Made by a program: the position numbers and the translations under genes. The notes under the pieces are model-generated. The model worked only from the letters and a program-made list of their open reading frames with translations, made no database searches and was not told the origin of the DNA. A stretch of DNA of 8,102 nt from an uncultured Clostridiaceae bacterium (GTDB lineage Bacteria > Bacillota > Clostridia > Lachnospirales > Lachnospiraceae): the NCBI GenBank assembly GCA_949841235.1, contig CATKZA010000062.1, positions 1-8,102 of the forward strand. Direction: 5' to 3'. Shown here in pieces: positions 1-6,260 of this stretch (the first letter of the stretch is position 1; each line of letters begins with the position of its first letter).

Positions 1-225
1 TATATGGATATCAGTTTTGCCATTCAGGATGATAAGTATATCCTGAGGGTGCGGGATGACGGGATTCCCTTTAACCCGCTGGAATATCAGCCGGAAGAGG
101 GGGAAGTCACCGTGGGAGGAATCGCCCTGCTGCGGAAAATCATGTCAGATTTTCAGTATATGCGGGTGCTGAATATGAATAATACGGTGGTGGAACTCAG
201 TATAATGGCAGTAAAGAAAGTGTGA
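1..225 (+). CDS. C-terminal fragment of RsbW-like HATPase protein, probably a second MATE-HATPase fusion
   Basis: The reading frame is open from base 1 and ends at a TGA at 223-225; the true start lies upstream of the window, and the ATG at position 4 is probably internal. The 74 visible residues are the second half of a HATPase_c_2 (RsbW/SpoIIAB-like) domain. The ATP-lid region begins with the G1-type motif RVRDDGIPFNP, followed by a G2-type VGGIALLRKI helix and a final beta strand. The fragment aligns almost without gaps to the last 75 or so residues of the MATE-HATPase fusion at 862-2628: Y/F-M/I-DI at the start, L-R-I/V-R-x-x-G-x-x-F-x-P in the middle, and a shared NN dipeptide near the end. 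Unlike that copy, it keeps the G1 Asp (DDG). I infer that the missing N-terminal part is another MATE transporter, but a stand-alone kinase cannot be excluded. The stop codon lies inside a 9-bp inverted repeat (220-244). Confidence 0.8.
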   Translation, partial: YMDISFAIQDDKYILRVRDDGIPFNPLEYQPEEGEVTVGGIALLRKIMSDFQYMRVLNMNNTVVELSIMAVKKV

Positions 226-245
226 ATGAAAAGACCATTCACACA

Positions 246-292
246 GGAAGAAACGCCCGTAAAACGGGCTTGCTGCAAAGCAGCATTCTTCC
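246..292. repeat. Compact three-way-junction inverted repeat (first)
   Basis: A 7-bp outer stem (GGAAGAA 246-252 with TTCTTCC 286-292) encloses two perfect 6-bp hairpins: 255-260/264-269 (GCCCGT/ACGGGC, loop AAA) and 271-276/280-285 (TGCTGC/GCAGCA, loop AAA). Only three bases fall outside the stems and loops. The simple hairpin at 418-444 shares the elements AAACGGGC and ATTCTTC in the same order but lacks the second inner hairpin, so it looks like a shortened relative of this unit. Confidence 0.7.
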
Positions 293-326
293 CTATGTTT
301 GTGCCGGCGGAGCCGGCATGTTCGGA

Positions 327-416
327 AGTGTGATAAGAATTTCTAAATTGCTCACGCCAGTGGGCGTTTCGCCAAGGAACTGCAAGCAGTTCCTTTGAAA
401 TTCTAAGTATCACACT
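327..416. repeat. Large three-way-junction inverted repeat (second)
   Basis: The outer stem pairs 327-342 with 398-416: 9 bp, then 7 bp, with an AAG bulge at 405-407, giving 16 paired positions. Inside are a 5-bp hairpin (354-358/363-367, loop AGTG) and a 10-bp perfect inverted repeat (374-383/386-395) with a 2-base centre. The design, one closing stem around two hairpins, matches the 246-292 element although the sequence differs. It is not a tRNA: there is no T-loop sequence, anticodon arm or CCA-type acceptor geometry. Confidence 0.7.
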
Positions 417-521
417 GGAAGAATGCCAAAAACGGGCATTCTTCTGGTGACTTTATTTGTGTCTGCTCTGCGACACAAACATTGCGTTATGCACAGAAAG
501 CAATGCAGAAAGGATGAGATT

Positions 522-818
522 ATGAACATTATTAAGATTATGGATGAAAACAAATTAAGCATTTCCCTGGAGGGGAGATTGGATACTACTACGGCACCGG
601 ATTTGGAAAAGGCTCTGGAGGGCAGTCTGGACGGGGTTTCGGAACTTGTCATCGACATGGGGGGGCTGGATTACCTGTCATCTGCCGGACTGCGCATTCT
701 TCTGGGGGCGCAGAAGAGCATGAATAAGCAGGGGAGCATGAAGGTGACAAATGTGAATGAGACGATTATGGAAATCTTTGAGGTCACGGGATTTGCGGAT
801 ATACTTACGATTGAATAA
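522..818 (+). CDS. STAS-domain anti-anti-sigma factor (RsbV/SpoIIAA type)
   Basis: This 98-residue single-domain cytoplasmic protein has the usual length of the RsbV/SpoIIAA family. The start at 522 is chosen because a purine-rich ribosome binding site (AGAAAGGATGAG, about 507-518) lies just upstream and translation from here begins exactly at the first STAS strand. The frame is open further upstream, but only through the hairpin array. The fold pattern is clear: strand with EGRLDTTTAPDLEKAL (17-32), a strand LVIDMGGLDYL (42-52), then the signature SSAGLR (53-58) at the start of the next helix. By alignment with the DS(S/T)G motif of SpoIIAA and RsbV, Ser54 should be the residue that the kinase phosphorylates and a PP2C enzyme dephosphorylates. 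In the unphosphorylated form, family members bind the HATPase kinase. The following MATE-HATPase gene starts 43 bases after its stop, suggesting co-transcription. The candidate kinase and phosphatase are both encoded downstream. Confidence 0.93.
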   Translation: MNIIKIMDENKLSISLEGRLDTTTAPDLEKALEGSLDGVSELVIDMGGLDYLSSAGLRILLGAQKSMNKQGSMKVTNVNETIMEIFEVTGFADILTIE

Positions 819-861
819 TCGCACATCATAACGCATAGGGACAAGGATTGGGGAAATTGGC

Positions 862-2628
862 ATGGAACGACAGCTTCAGCGGAACAACTTCTATTTGAAG
901 AGAATCTATGGCAAATATGTGGTTGCCTCTGTTCTCTCCATGCTGGCGGCCAGCATGGGGGGAATGATTGACACGGTGATTGTGGGACGATTTCTCGGGG
1001 AGGCGGGATTGTCGGCCATGTCTCTGGTCAGCCCTGTGTATCTCTTTTATTATACCATCGGCGCAGTGATTGGCATGGGTGGCTCCATTGCGGCGAATCT
1101 GCATATTGGCAGGAATGATTATGATGCCTATCGGCGGGTGTTCACCATGTCCTTCTGGCTGACGGTTTTTGTGTGCGTGGCGACTACGTGCCTTGCCTTG
1201 CTGTTGATGGAGCCGATGCTTTCCCTGCTGGGCGGGGAGGGGGTTGCCAAGGCGTATGCCGGGGATTATCTGTTCTGGTATGTCATCGGCGGCAGTGGCA
1301 CCCTGTTTATCTATTTGCCACTGAATTTTCTCAAGTGCGAGGGAAAGCCTCAGATATCTTCCTTTCTATTTCTCCTTTCCAGCGGGATGAATGTGCTTCT
1401 TACCTGGCTATTCATGTCCCCGGTCTGCTCCATGGGGATGAAGGGAGCCAGCATTGCCACCGGCTTGTCCATGAGCATCACGGCGGTGATTGGAATGGTT
1501 CTGCTGCTTGGCGGGACGGAAAATATCCGTCTGGTGAAAATGAAAGTGGACGGCCTTCTGTTAAAGGAGATTGTCGCCAATGGAAGCCCCAACGGATGCA
1601 ATAATCTTCTGAATGCCTGGAAGATTCTGTATATCAATGCCGTGATGCTGCAAATTGGCGCTGCCCCGTACCTGCCTGTATTCTCTCTTGTAAAGAGCGT
1701 CTCTGATCTGCTGACGGGAGTGATTACGGGGGTGGCTTCCGCCTTGATGCCAATCGTGGGCGTATTCCTGGGGGAACGGGATGGGGGAAGCATCCGCCGG
1801 GTGTGCCGGAGAGCATTGCAGGTGGGCGGTGTCCTGACGGTGGCATGTTCTGGGGTGATTGCCCTGTTTCCCGGCATGTTCTGCGTTCTTTTTCATATTA
1901 CGGAGCCTGCCGCAAGGGAGGGAAGTCGGGGAGCCTTGGCGTGTCTGGCGGCAAGCTTTTTGTTTGCCTTTCCCAATCTGATGCTGTCCGGCTATTTCAA
2001 TACCATCAGGAGGGCCATGCTTTCCAACCTGATCTTGTTCCTGCGTCTGTTTCTCTATCTGTCCTTGGCAGTATATCTGCTCAGCGCCCGGATGGGAGTG
2101 GACGGAATCTGGGCGGGTCTGGTGGCGGCCGATGCTTTGACACTGGGGACGATGTTTTTTGTGATGGCATGGATACGGCGGCGTTCTCCCGCACTTGATG
2201 CCTATCTTTTGGACAGGTCGGAGGAAGGGCAGGGAGAGATTTCCTTCTCAGTGAAGAATGATTTGGAGGATATCATGTTCGCTTCGCAAAACATTACGGA
2301 GTTTTGCGAGAGTTCCGGACTTGCGCCAAAGAAGACCATGCAGGTCAGCCTAGCCATTGAGGAAATGCTTACTGTCATCATTTCTTATTGCATGGATGGC
2401 AGGAAGGAGCAGTTTATCGATATCCGCATCGTAAAAATGGGGGAGGATGTGCTGCTTCGCATCCGCAATTCCGGGAAAATATTTGATCCGGTTCGCTTTT
2501 ATGAAGAAAATCGGGACAATCTGGAGATGGCGGAACAGGTGCTGGGGATTCAGATGATTGTGGGAACGGCAAAGCAGATTGAGTTCCGGGAGACCTTTGG
2601 CACGAATAATCTGCTGATTACATTCTAG
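862..2628 (+). CDS. MATE-family transporter fused to a C-terminal RsbW-like HATPase domain
   Basis: The protein has 588 residues, about 130 more than an ordinary MATE transporter. Residues from about 10 to 445 form the usual run of hydrophobic helices. MATE landmarks include SMGGMIDTVIVGRFLG near residue 30, the GGSIAANLHIGR segment, and NFLKCEGKPQISS, which corresponds to the family's conserved loop. Such carriers export drugs or metabolites in exchange for Na+ or H+; the substrate here is unknown. From about 459 to 588 comes a cytoplasmic HATPase_c_2 domain like those of RsbW/SpoIIAB. Two key sites are altered. The N-box reads AIEEMLTVII, with Val505 where the Mg-binding Asn is expected (the stand-alone kinase at 6431 has AIDELFGNIA). 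The G1 box reads RNSGKIF, with Asn536 in place of the adenine-contacting Asp. Kinase activity is therefore doubtful, and the domain may only bind a partner. A GGGG ribosome binding site (852-855) precedes the ATG. It lies in the same run as the STAS gene. Confidence 0.92.
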   Translation: MERQLQRNNFYLKRIYGKYVVASVLSMLAASMGGMIDTVIVGRFLGEAGLSAMSLVSPVYLFYYTIGAVIGMGGSIAANLHIGRNDYDAYRRVFTMSFWLTVFVCVATTCLALLLMEPMLSLLGGEGVAKAYAGDYLFWYVIGGSGTLFIYLPLNFLKCEGKPQISSFLFLLSSGMNVLLTWLFMSPVCSMGMKGASIATGLSMSITAVIGMVLLLGGTENIRLVKMKVDGLLLKEIVANGSPNGCNNLLNAWKILYINAVMLQIGAAPYLPVFSLVKSVSDLLTGVITGVASALMPIVGVFLGERDGGSIRRVCRRALQVGGVLTVACSGVIALFPGMFCVLFHITEPAAREGSRGALACLAASFLFAFPNLMLSGYFNTIRRAMLSNLILFLRLFLYLSLAVYLLSARMGVDGIWAGLVAADALTLGTMFFVMAWIRRRSPALDAYLLDRSEEGQGEISFSVKNDLEDIMFASQNITEFCESSGLAPKKTMQVSLAIEEMLTVIISYCMDGRKEQFIDIRIVKMGEDVLLRIRNSGKIFDPVRFYEENRDNLEMAEQVLGIQMIVGTAKQIEFRETFGTNNLLITF

Positions 2629-2732
2629 TACAACGAATACTAAGTTCTTTTATCCACTTCGGTCCTTGCTAAACAAGCGCCACTGGCGCTTAGCAACGTA
2701 GCGGTGGCAAAGACCATATAATGCAATGGTCT
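2626..2732. repeat. Second intergenic hairpin cluster, after the MATE-HATPase gene
   Basis: The 163-base gap between the MATE fusion and the GNAT gene holds tandem inverted repeats, as does the gap after the first HATPase gene. They are 2626-2630/2638-2642 (5 bp, weak, again covering the upstream stop codon), 2666-2672/2690-2696 (TTGCTAA/TTAGCAA) closing an inner 2677-2681/2685-2689 stem with loop ACT and a bulge at 2673-2676, and 2711-2717/2726-2732 (AGACCAT/ATGGTCT, 7 bp). No T-run follows any of them, so a classical terminator is not supported. The AGACCAT sequence resembles AAAAGACCAT at 229-238 in the first array. From 2733 to the next gene I see only A-rich, unstructured sequence. Confidence 0.6.
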
Positions 2733-2791
2733 GTCTAGAAAAACTAACGCAGCAGATGGAAATTTAGATAAGTTTAACGTAAAAGATATTT

Positions 2792-3853
2792 ATGGCAGGA
2801 ATAAAGATTATTATAAAAGGGGGGAATCGCTTGCTTTTTCAAGACCGAGACACGGGCAAATGCGCAGATATTATTTTCCGGCCCTTCTGCCAGGGGGACG
2901 GAAAAGCCTTTCGCCGGTGCGTGGAGGACTTTTATGGCGAGGGATATCCCTACAAGGAGTATCTGGAGGAGGATTTTCTTCTGGAACAGTGCGCATCCGG
3001 GAGGATGCTGGTGCTGTGTGGTGTCGCAGAGGAGGGAGAGATTGTCAGCACGTCGGCGGCTCGTCTGGAGGATGATTTTCGGGGGAGCGTCCTTTTGATG
3101 CTGCGAGTGGTGAAGGAGGCATACCGTGGCATGGGGATTGGCAAGGCGCAGGAAGAGCGTCTGCTGGAACTGGTGGAGAGGCGGGAGGATCTGGTTTCTG
3201 TTTATGCGGATGTGATGACCCACGACACCGTCAGCCAGGGAAGTCTTGCAAGGCGGGGATTCGTGTATTGCGGCATGCGCCTGATGCTATATCGCAATGC
3301 TGTCATGGTGTCCCGGCTTGCCTTGGCCGAGGATGGAAAGATGAGCCAGGCGGTGATGTGCAGGCGGGGAAATGTGGATGACGTGGGGACGCTGTATTGC
3401 CCGGAGGAACATGCAGGGGAAGTCCGGCATATTTACCAGCGTCTGGGCGTGGCATGCGGGATTGTGGCGCAGGAGCGGCAGCCCTCCCGGAATAGGACGG
3501 CCATCTCTTGGAAGGAAGAGCCGATACACCATTCCCGAATCTGCACGGTGAAAGAGGTGGGAAAGGATTTTTCTGATGTGGTGGAGCGGGAGATGGATGA
3601 AAAAGCCCGTTGGGAGGACGAAACGGTGCTATGCTATCTGAATATCCGGGATGAGGCGGCGGTCTTTGCATATAGGAAGCTTCAACAGGCGGGCTTTTTC
3701 TTCGCCGGGCTTAAGCCTTTGCAAATCAGGGAAGAGTATATGCTGCTGGCTTTCCTTGGAAGACAGCAGATCCGCTATGAGGACATCCATTTGCATGGGG
3801 AGGGGGAGAAACTGCTCTCGTACATAATGGAATGCCAGCGGGATGGGGAGTGA
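2792..3853 (+). CDS. GNAT-family N-acetyltransferase with long C-terminal half
   Basis: The product is 353 residues from the ATG at 2792. Its N-terminal half (about 28-170) is a GNAT acyltransferase domain: IIFRPFCQGDGKAFRRCV forms the first strand and helix, and the acetyl-CoA pyrophosphate loop (motif A) is RGMGIGKA at 112-119. A THDTVSQ segment (143-149) before the LARRGFVYCG element is typical of the C-terminal GNAT strand and helix. The half after residue 180 has no obvious second acetyl-CoA loop. It ends with an AGFFFAGLKPL element and a helical tail ending LLSYIMECQ, which looks like a degenerate GNAT-like or partner-binding domain. From memory, similar C-terminal halves occur in proteins next to or fused with HATPase_c_2 regulators, which fits this cluster. 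The substrate is unknown. The ATG lacks a good ribosome binding site; an in-frame TTG at 2831 has a much better one and would give 340 residues. Confidence 0.85.
   Translation: MAGIKIIIKGGNRLLFQDRDTGKCADIIFRPFCQGDGKAFRRCVEDFYGEGYPYKEYLEEDFLLEQCASGRMLVLCGVAEEGEIVSTSAARLEDDFRGSVLLMLRVVKEAYRGMGIGKAQEERLLELVERREDLVSVYADVMTHDTVSQGSLARRGFVYCGMRLMLYRNAVMVSRLALAEDGKMSQAVMCRRGNVDDVGTLYCPEEHAGEVRHIYQRLGVACGIVAQERQPSRNRTAISWKEEPIHHSRICTVKEVGKDFSDVVEREMDEKARWEDETVLCYLNIRDEAAVFAYRKLQQAGFFFAGLKPLQIREEYMLLAFLGRQQIRYEDIHLHGEGEKLLSYIMECQRDGE
2815..2833 (+). promoter_or_regulatory. Strong ribosome binding site favouring a TTG start for the GNAT gene
   Basis: AAAAGGGGGG at 2815-2824 sits 6 bases before an in-frame TTG at 2831. 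The ATG at 2792 has only a short A-rich stretch in front of it. The 13 residues lost by starting at the TTG (including KIIIKGG, encoded by the binding site itself) precede the GNAT fold. I regard the TTG as a serious competitor for the real start. Confidence 0.5.
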
Positions 3854-3930
3854 TGGGAATGCCTGTCCTTTCATGGCATCGGGCGGGAAGGGTGCAGATA
3901 GAAGGGTCATGGACTTGGCAGTCCTGTGGG

Positions 3931-3949
3931 AAAGGAGAGAGGAACATTG
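3931..3949 (+). promoter_or_regulatory. Ribosome binding site fixing a TTG start for the phosphatase gene
   Basis: AAAGGAGAGAGG at 3931-3942 lies just before TTG at 3947; GGAG (3934-3937) is 9 bases away. An in-frame GTG at 3926 would place this ribosome binding site inside the coding sequence and has no good site of its own. The TTG start gives a protein beginning MKTIKNK and then a membrane helix, as expected for this family. Confidence 0.65.
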
Positions 3950-6247
3950 AAGACGATAAAGAATAAGGTGGCGCGGCTGGTGCTATCCATTTCCCTTGCG
4001 TCTATCCTGCTGCTAGGCGTGGCATCGGGCTTGAGCATTTGGAATATACGCAGGAATATTTCTGACAGCCTGCGGGGCTTGAATAATCAAGCGACGTTGG
4101 ATGCCACGGATGCTCTGCGGACGCAGAGGAAGGAGGAGCTGCAGGCGCTGGCGGAGAATAAGAGCCGCTTGGCGGATACCAGCTTGAACCTGATTCTCAA
4201 TCAGACCAGGCTGGTAGCCATGGCGGCAAAGGATATTTATTCTGATGCGGAACAGTATACCCTTGGCCGTTCGGATCGGAGTCTGCCTCTGGATGCCTTT
4301 GATTTCTCCTGCAATCATCCCAAGGAAAGCCTTGGTGCCTTTTCTTTTCACCTGCGGGGGCCTCGGTCGGTGATGGAGCCGGATTCCATTGTGGAGGAGG
4401 ATGGCACGGTGGTGAAGGCGAAGCTGGACGAAAGTTCTCTGACAGGCCCCATGCGGCGGGAACTGTATCTTGCCGGTTTTCTGAAGGGGGCTTTGGGAGG
4501 GATTCGGAATTTTGACAATGGGGATGGCACCTATAATGGAATCGGCGCTACCTATTTCTGCCTGCAATCCTCCGGGATTGATGTGCTGGCGGATACGCTG
4601 ACGACCTCCATGGTGGAATATGATGCCAGGGAATCTGCCTGGTACACAGAGGCGGCAAAATTGAAGGAGGGCGGAATCTATTGGACCAATCCCGTTCAGG
4701 ACGGTTCCGGGCGGGGCGTTGCATTGATCTGCGCCATGCCGGTGTATGTGGATGGAAAGCTGATAGGCGTGGCGGGGAGCGGCGGTCTGATTGAGAATAT
4801 ACAGAAGATGGTTCGCAACACCACCATCGGGGAGAGTGGATATGCCTTTCTGGTCAATACCGATGGCATGAATGTCATCGCCAATGCCAATTCCAGCCAG
4901 GACAGCGAGATTAACCGCTTTCAGGAGAATCTGCTGGAGACGGGAAATGATGGACTGACAGCGGTGATGGAGAAGATCGGGAAAGGGGAATCGGGGATTT
5001 CCCAGGTGGCATTGGATGGCAGGGAGTCCTACCTTGCCTATTCCCCATTGGAAAGTACGAGTTGGGCCGTGGTGACGGTAATCGGGCTGGATGATGCGTC
5101 GATCATGGCGCATATCAATGACTTGCAGGAGAACATTGATGCCATCACCCAAGAGACCAATAGAGATATTGATGGGAAGATCCTGCTGATGGCGGTACTA
5201 TTTTTGCTGATTGCCCTGGCAATCACCGGGGTGATTATCCTGCTATCCAATAAATTTGCCGAGCGGCTGACCCAGCCAATCTACGTGCTGACCCAGGGAG
5301 CCGGGGAGATTAGCAGTGGGAATCTGGATTATTGCATCCATCTGGAGTCTGATGATGAGACGGCTCTTCTGGGACAGGCATTTAACCATATGACCGACAG
5401 CCTGAAGGAATATATTGAGAATCTGTCCCGCATCACGGCGGAGAAGGAGCGGATCGGAACGGAGCTGGACATTGCCAAGAATATTCAGGCTTCCATGCTC
5501 CCCTGCATCTTTCCGGCATTTCCGGAGAGGCGGGAATTTGATATCTATGCTACCATGGATCCGGCCAAGGAGGTGGGCGGCGATTTCTATGATTTCTTTA
5601 TGGTGGATGAGCGGCACCTTGCGGTGGTGGTGGCGGACGTGTCAGGGAAGGGCGTTCCCGCCGCGCTTTTCATGGTGATTGGCAAGACGCTGATCAAAGA
5701 CCATACCAAGCCGGGGCAGGATTTGGGAGGGGTCTTTACGGAAGTCAATGAGCTTCTGTGCGAGTCCAACAGCGAAGGCTTATTTATCACCGCCTTTGAG
5801 GGGGTTCTGGATTTGGTGACGGGAGAATTGCGGTTTGTGAATGCGGGCCATGAGATTCCCTATATCAGCAAGAAGGGAGAGGGCTTCAAACCCCACAAGA
5901 TACGTGCAGCCTTCGTCCTTGCGGGCATGGAGGGGATGCAGTATCAGAGTGGTGCGCTGCAGCTGGAGCCGGGGGATAAGCTGTTCCAGTATACGGATGG
6001 GGTGACGGAGGCCACCAACCGGGAAATGGAGCTGTATGGCACGGAACGGCTGGGAGAGGTTTTGTGCAGAAATGTGGAAGCGTCCCCGGAAGAACTGCTT
6101 GCCCGCATCAAGGGGGAGATTGATGATTTCGTGGGGGATGCGCCCCAGTTTGACGATATTACCATGCTATGCTTGGAATATAAGGAGCGGATGGAGATTG
6201 TGGGAGATAGCAGTGCATGCAAGTCTGCGGATAGAGACGATGCATAG
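3947..6247 (+). CDS. Membrane dCache-HAMP-PP2C serine phosphatase (RsbU/SpoIIE type)
   Basis: The protein has 766 residues from the TTG at 3947 (773 if the GTG at 3926 is used). A basic N-terminus leads into membrane helix 1 (about 8-31). An extracytoplasmic dCache-type sensor follows (about 33-405), marked by DARESAWY (226-233), YWTNPVQD (245-252) and GYAFLVNTDG from 298. Membrane helix 2 (about 412-434), a HAMP linker with TQPI at 442-445 and a short coiled segment connect to the phosphatase. The PP2C/SpoIIE domain (about 510-750) has every expected metal-binding Asp: EVGGDFYD (Asp546), ADVSGKG (Asp564), QYTDGVTEA (Asp684) and QFDDIT (Asp736, Asp737). Enzymes of this class dephosphorylate the phosphoserine of a STAS protein in response to a signal; the STAS protein at 522-818 is the obvious candidate substrate. 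The Arg of the usual R-x-W-Y amino-acid-binding motif of dCache sensors appears to be Ser230 here, so the ligand may not be an amino acid. About 18 residues follow the PP2C core and look non-domain. Confidence 0.94.
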   Translation: MKTIKNKVARLVLSISLASILLLGVASGLSIWNIRRNISDSLRGLNNQATLDATDALRTQRKEELQALAENKSRLADTSLNLILNQTRLVAMAAKDIYSDAEQYTLGRSDRSLPLDAFDFSCNHPKESLGAFSFHLRGPRSVMEPDSIVEEDGTVVKAKLDESSLTGPMRRELYLAGFLKGALGGIRNFDNGDGTYNGIGATYFCLQSSGIDVLADTLTTSMVEYDARESAWYTEAAKLKEGGIYWTNPVQDGSGRGVALICAMPVYVDGKLIGVAGSGGLIENIQKMVRNTTIGESGYAFLVNTDGMNVIANANSSQDSEINRFQENLLETGNDGLTAVMEKIGKGESGISQVALDGRESYLAYSPLESTSWAVVTVIGLDDASIMAHINDLQENIDAITQETNRDIDGKILLMAVLFLLIALAITGVIILLSNKFAERLTQPIYVLTQGAGEISSGNLDYCIHLESDDETALLGQAFNHMTDSLKEYIENLSRITAEKERIGTELDIAKNIQASMLPCIFPAFPERREFDIYATMDPAKEVGGDFYDFFMVDERHLAVVVADVSGKGVPAALFMVIGKTLIKDHTKPGQDLGGVFTEVNELLCESNSEGLFITAFEGVLDLVTGELRFVNAGHEIPYISKKGEGFKPHKIRAAFVLAGMEGMQYQSGALQLEPGDKLFQYTDGVTEATNREMELYGTERLGEVLCRNVEASPEELLARIKGEIDDFVGDAPQFDDITMLCLEYKERMEIVGDSSACKSADRDDA

Positions 6248-6260
6248 ATAATCGTGAGAG

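Larger units (their letters stand above)
220..505. repeat. Array of back-to-back inverted repeats filling the intergenic region
   Basis: The roughly 300-bp gap between the first gene and the STAS gene is almost entirely palindromic. Perfect stems read directly are: 220-228/236-244 (9 bp, covering the upstream stop codon); 246-252/286-292 enclosing two hairpins; 302-308/312-318 (7 bp, loop GGA); 327-335/408-416 plus 336-342/398-404 enclosing two hairpins; 418-427/435-444 (10 bp); 456-463/472-479 (8 bp); and 480-485/500-505 (6 bp). None is followed by a T-run, so none is a classical intrinsic terminator. The array ends just before the STAS ribosome binding site at about 508-516. It could be transcribed as structured mRNA (processing, stability or uncoupling of the two genes) or be the remains of small palindromic mobile elements. 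I do not recognise it as a named family. Confidence 0.75.

Noticed and set aside
327..416. tRNA-like cloverleaf
   Set aside because: Only two inner hairpins, no T-loop or anticodon-arm signature, and an AT-rich closing stem that is too long for an acceptor stem.
418..444. Intrinsic transcription terminator
   Set aside because: The 10-bp stem is strong but is followed by TGGTGACTTTATTT rather than a T-run; the other hairpins here also lack one.
423..521. N-terminal extension of the STAS protein from an ATG at 423
   Set aside because: The extension translates hairpin sequence, has no ribosome binding site, and the STAS fold begins at the ATG at 522, which has one.
1350..1877. Open frame on the - strand inside the MATE gene
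   Set aside because: Antisense to clear MATE helices, low-complexity Pro/Thr/Arg composition and no family resemblance.
2717..2722. TATAAT resembling a -10 promoter box
   Set aside because: No -35-like hexamer lies 16-18 bases upstream and the hexamer overlaps the stem and loop of an inverted repeat; too weak to call.
4013..5152. Long open frame on the - strand (379 codons)
   Set aside because: It lies wholly antisense to the dCache part of the phosphatase gene, is rich in His, Pro, Ile and Arg with no domain pattern, and has no convincing ribosome binding site; it is a shadow of the + strand codon bias.
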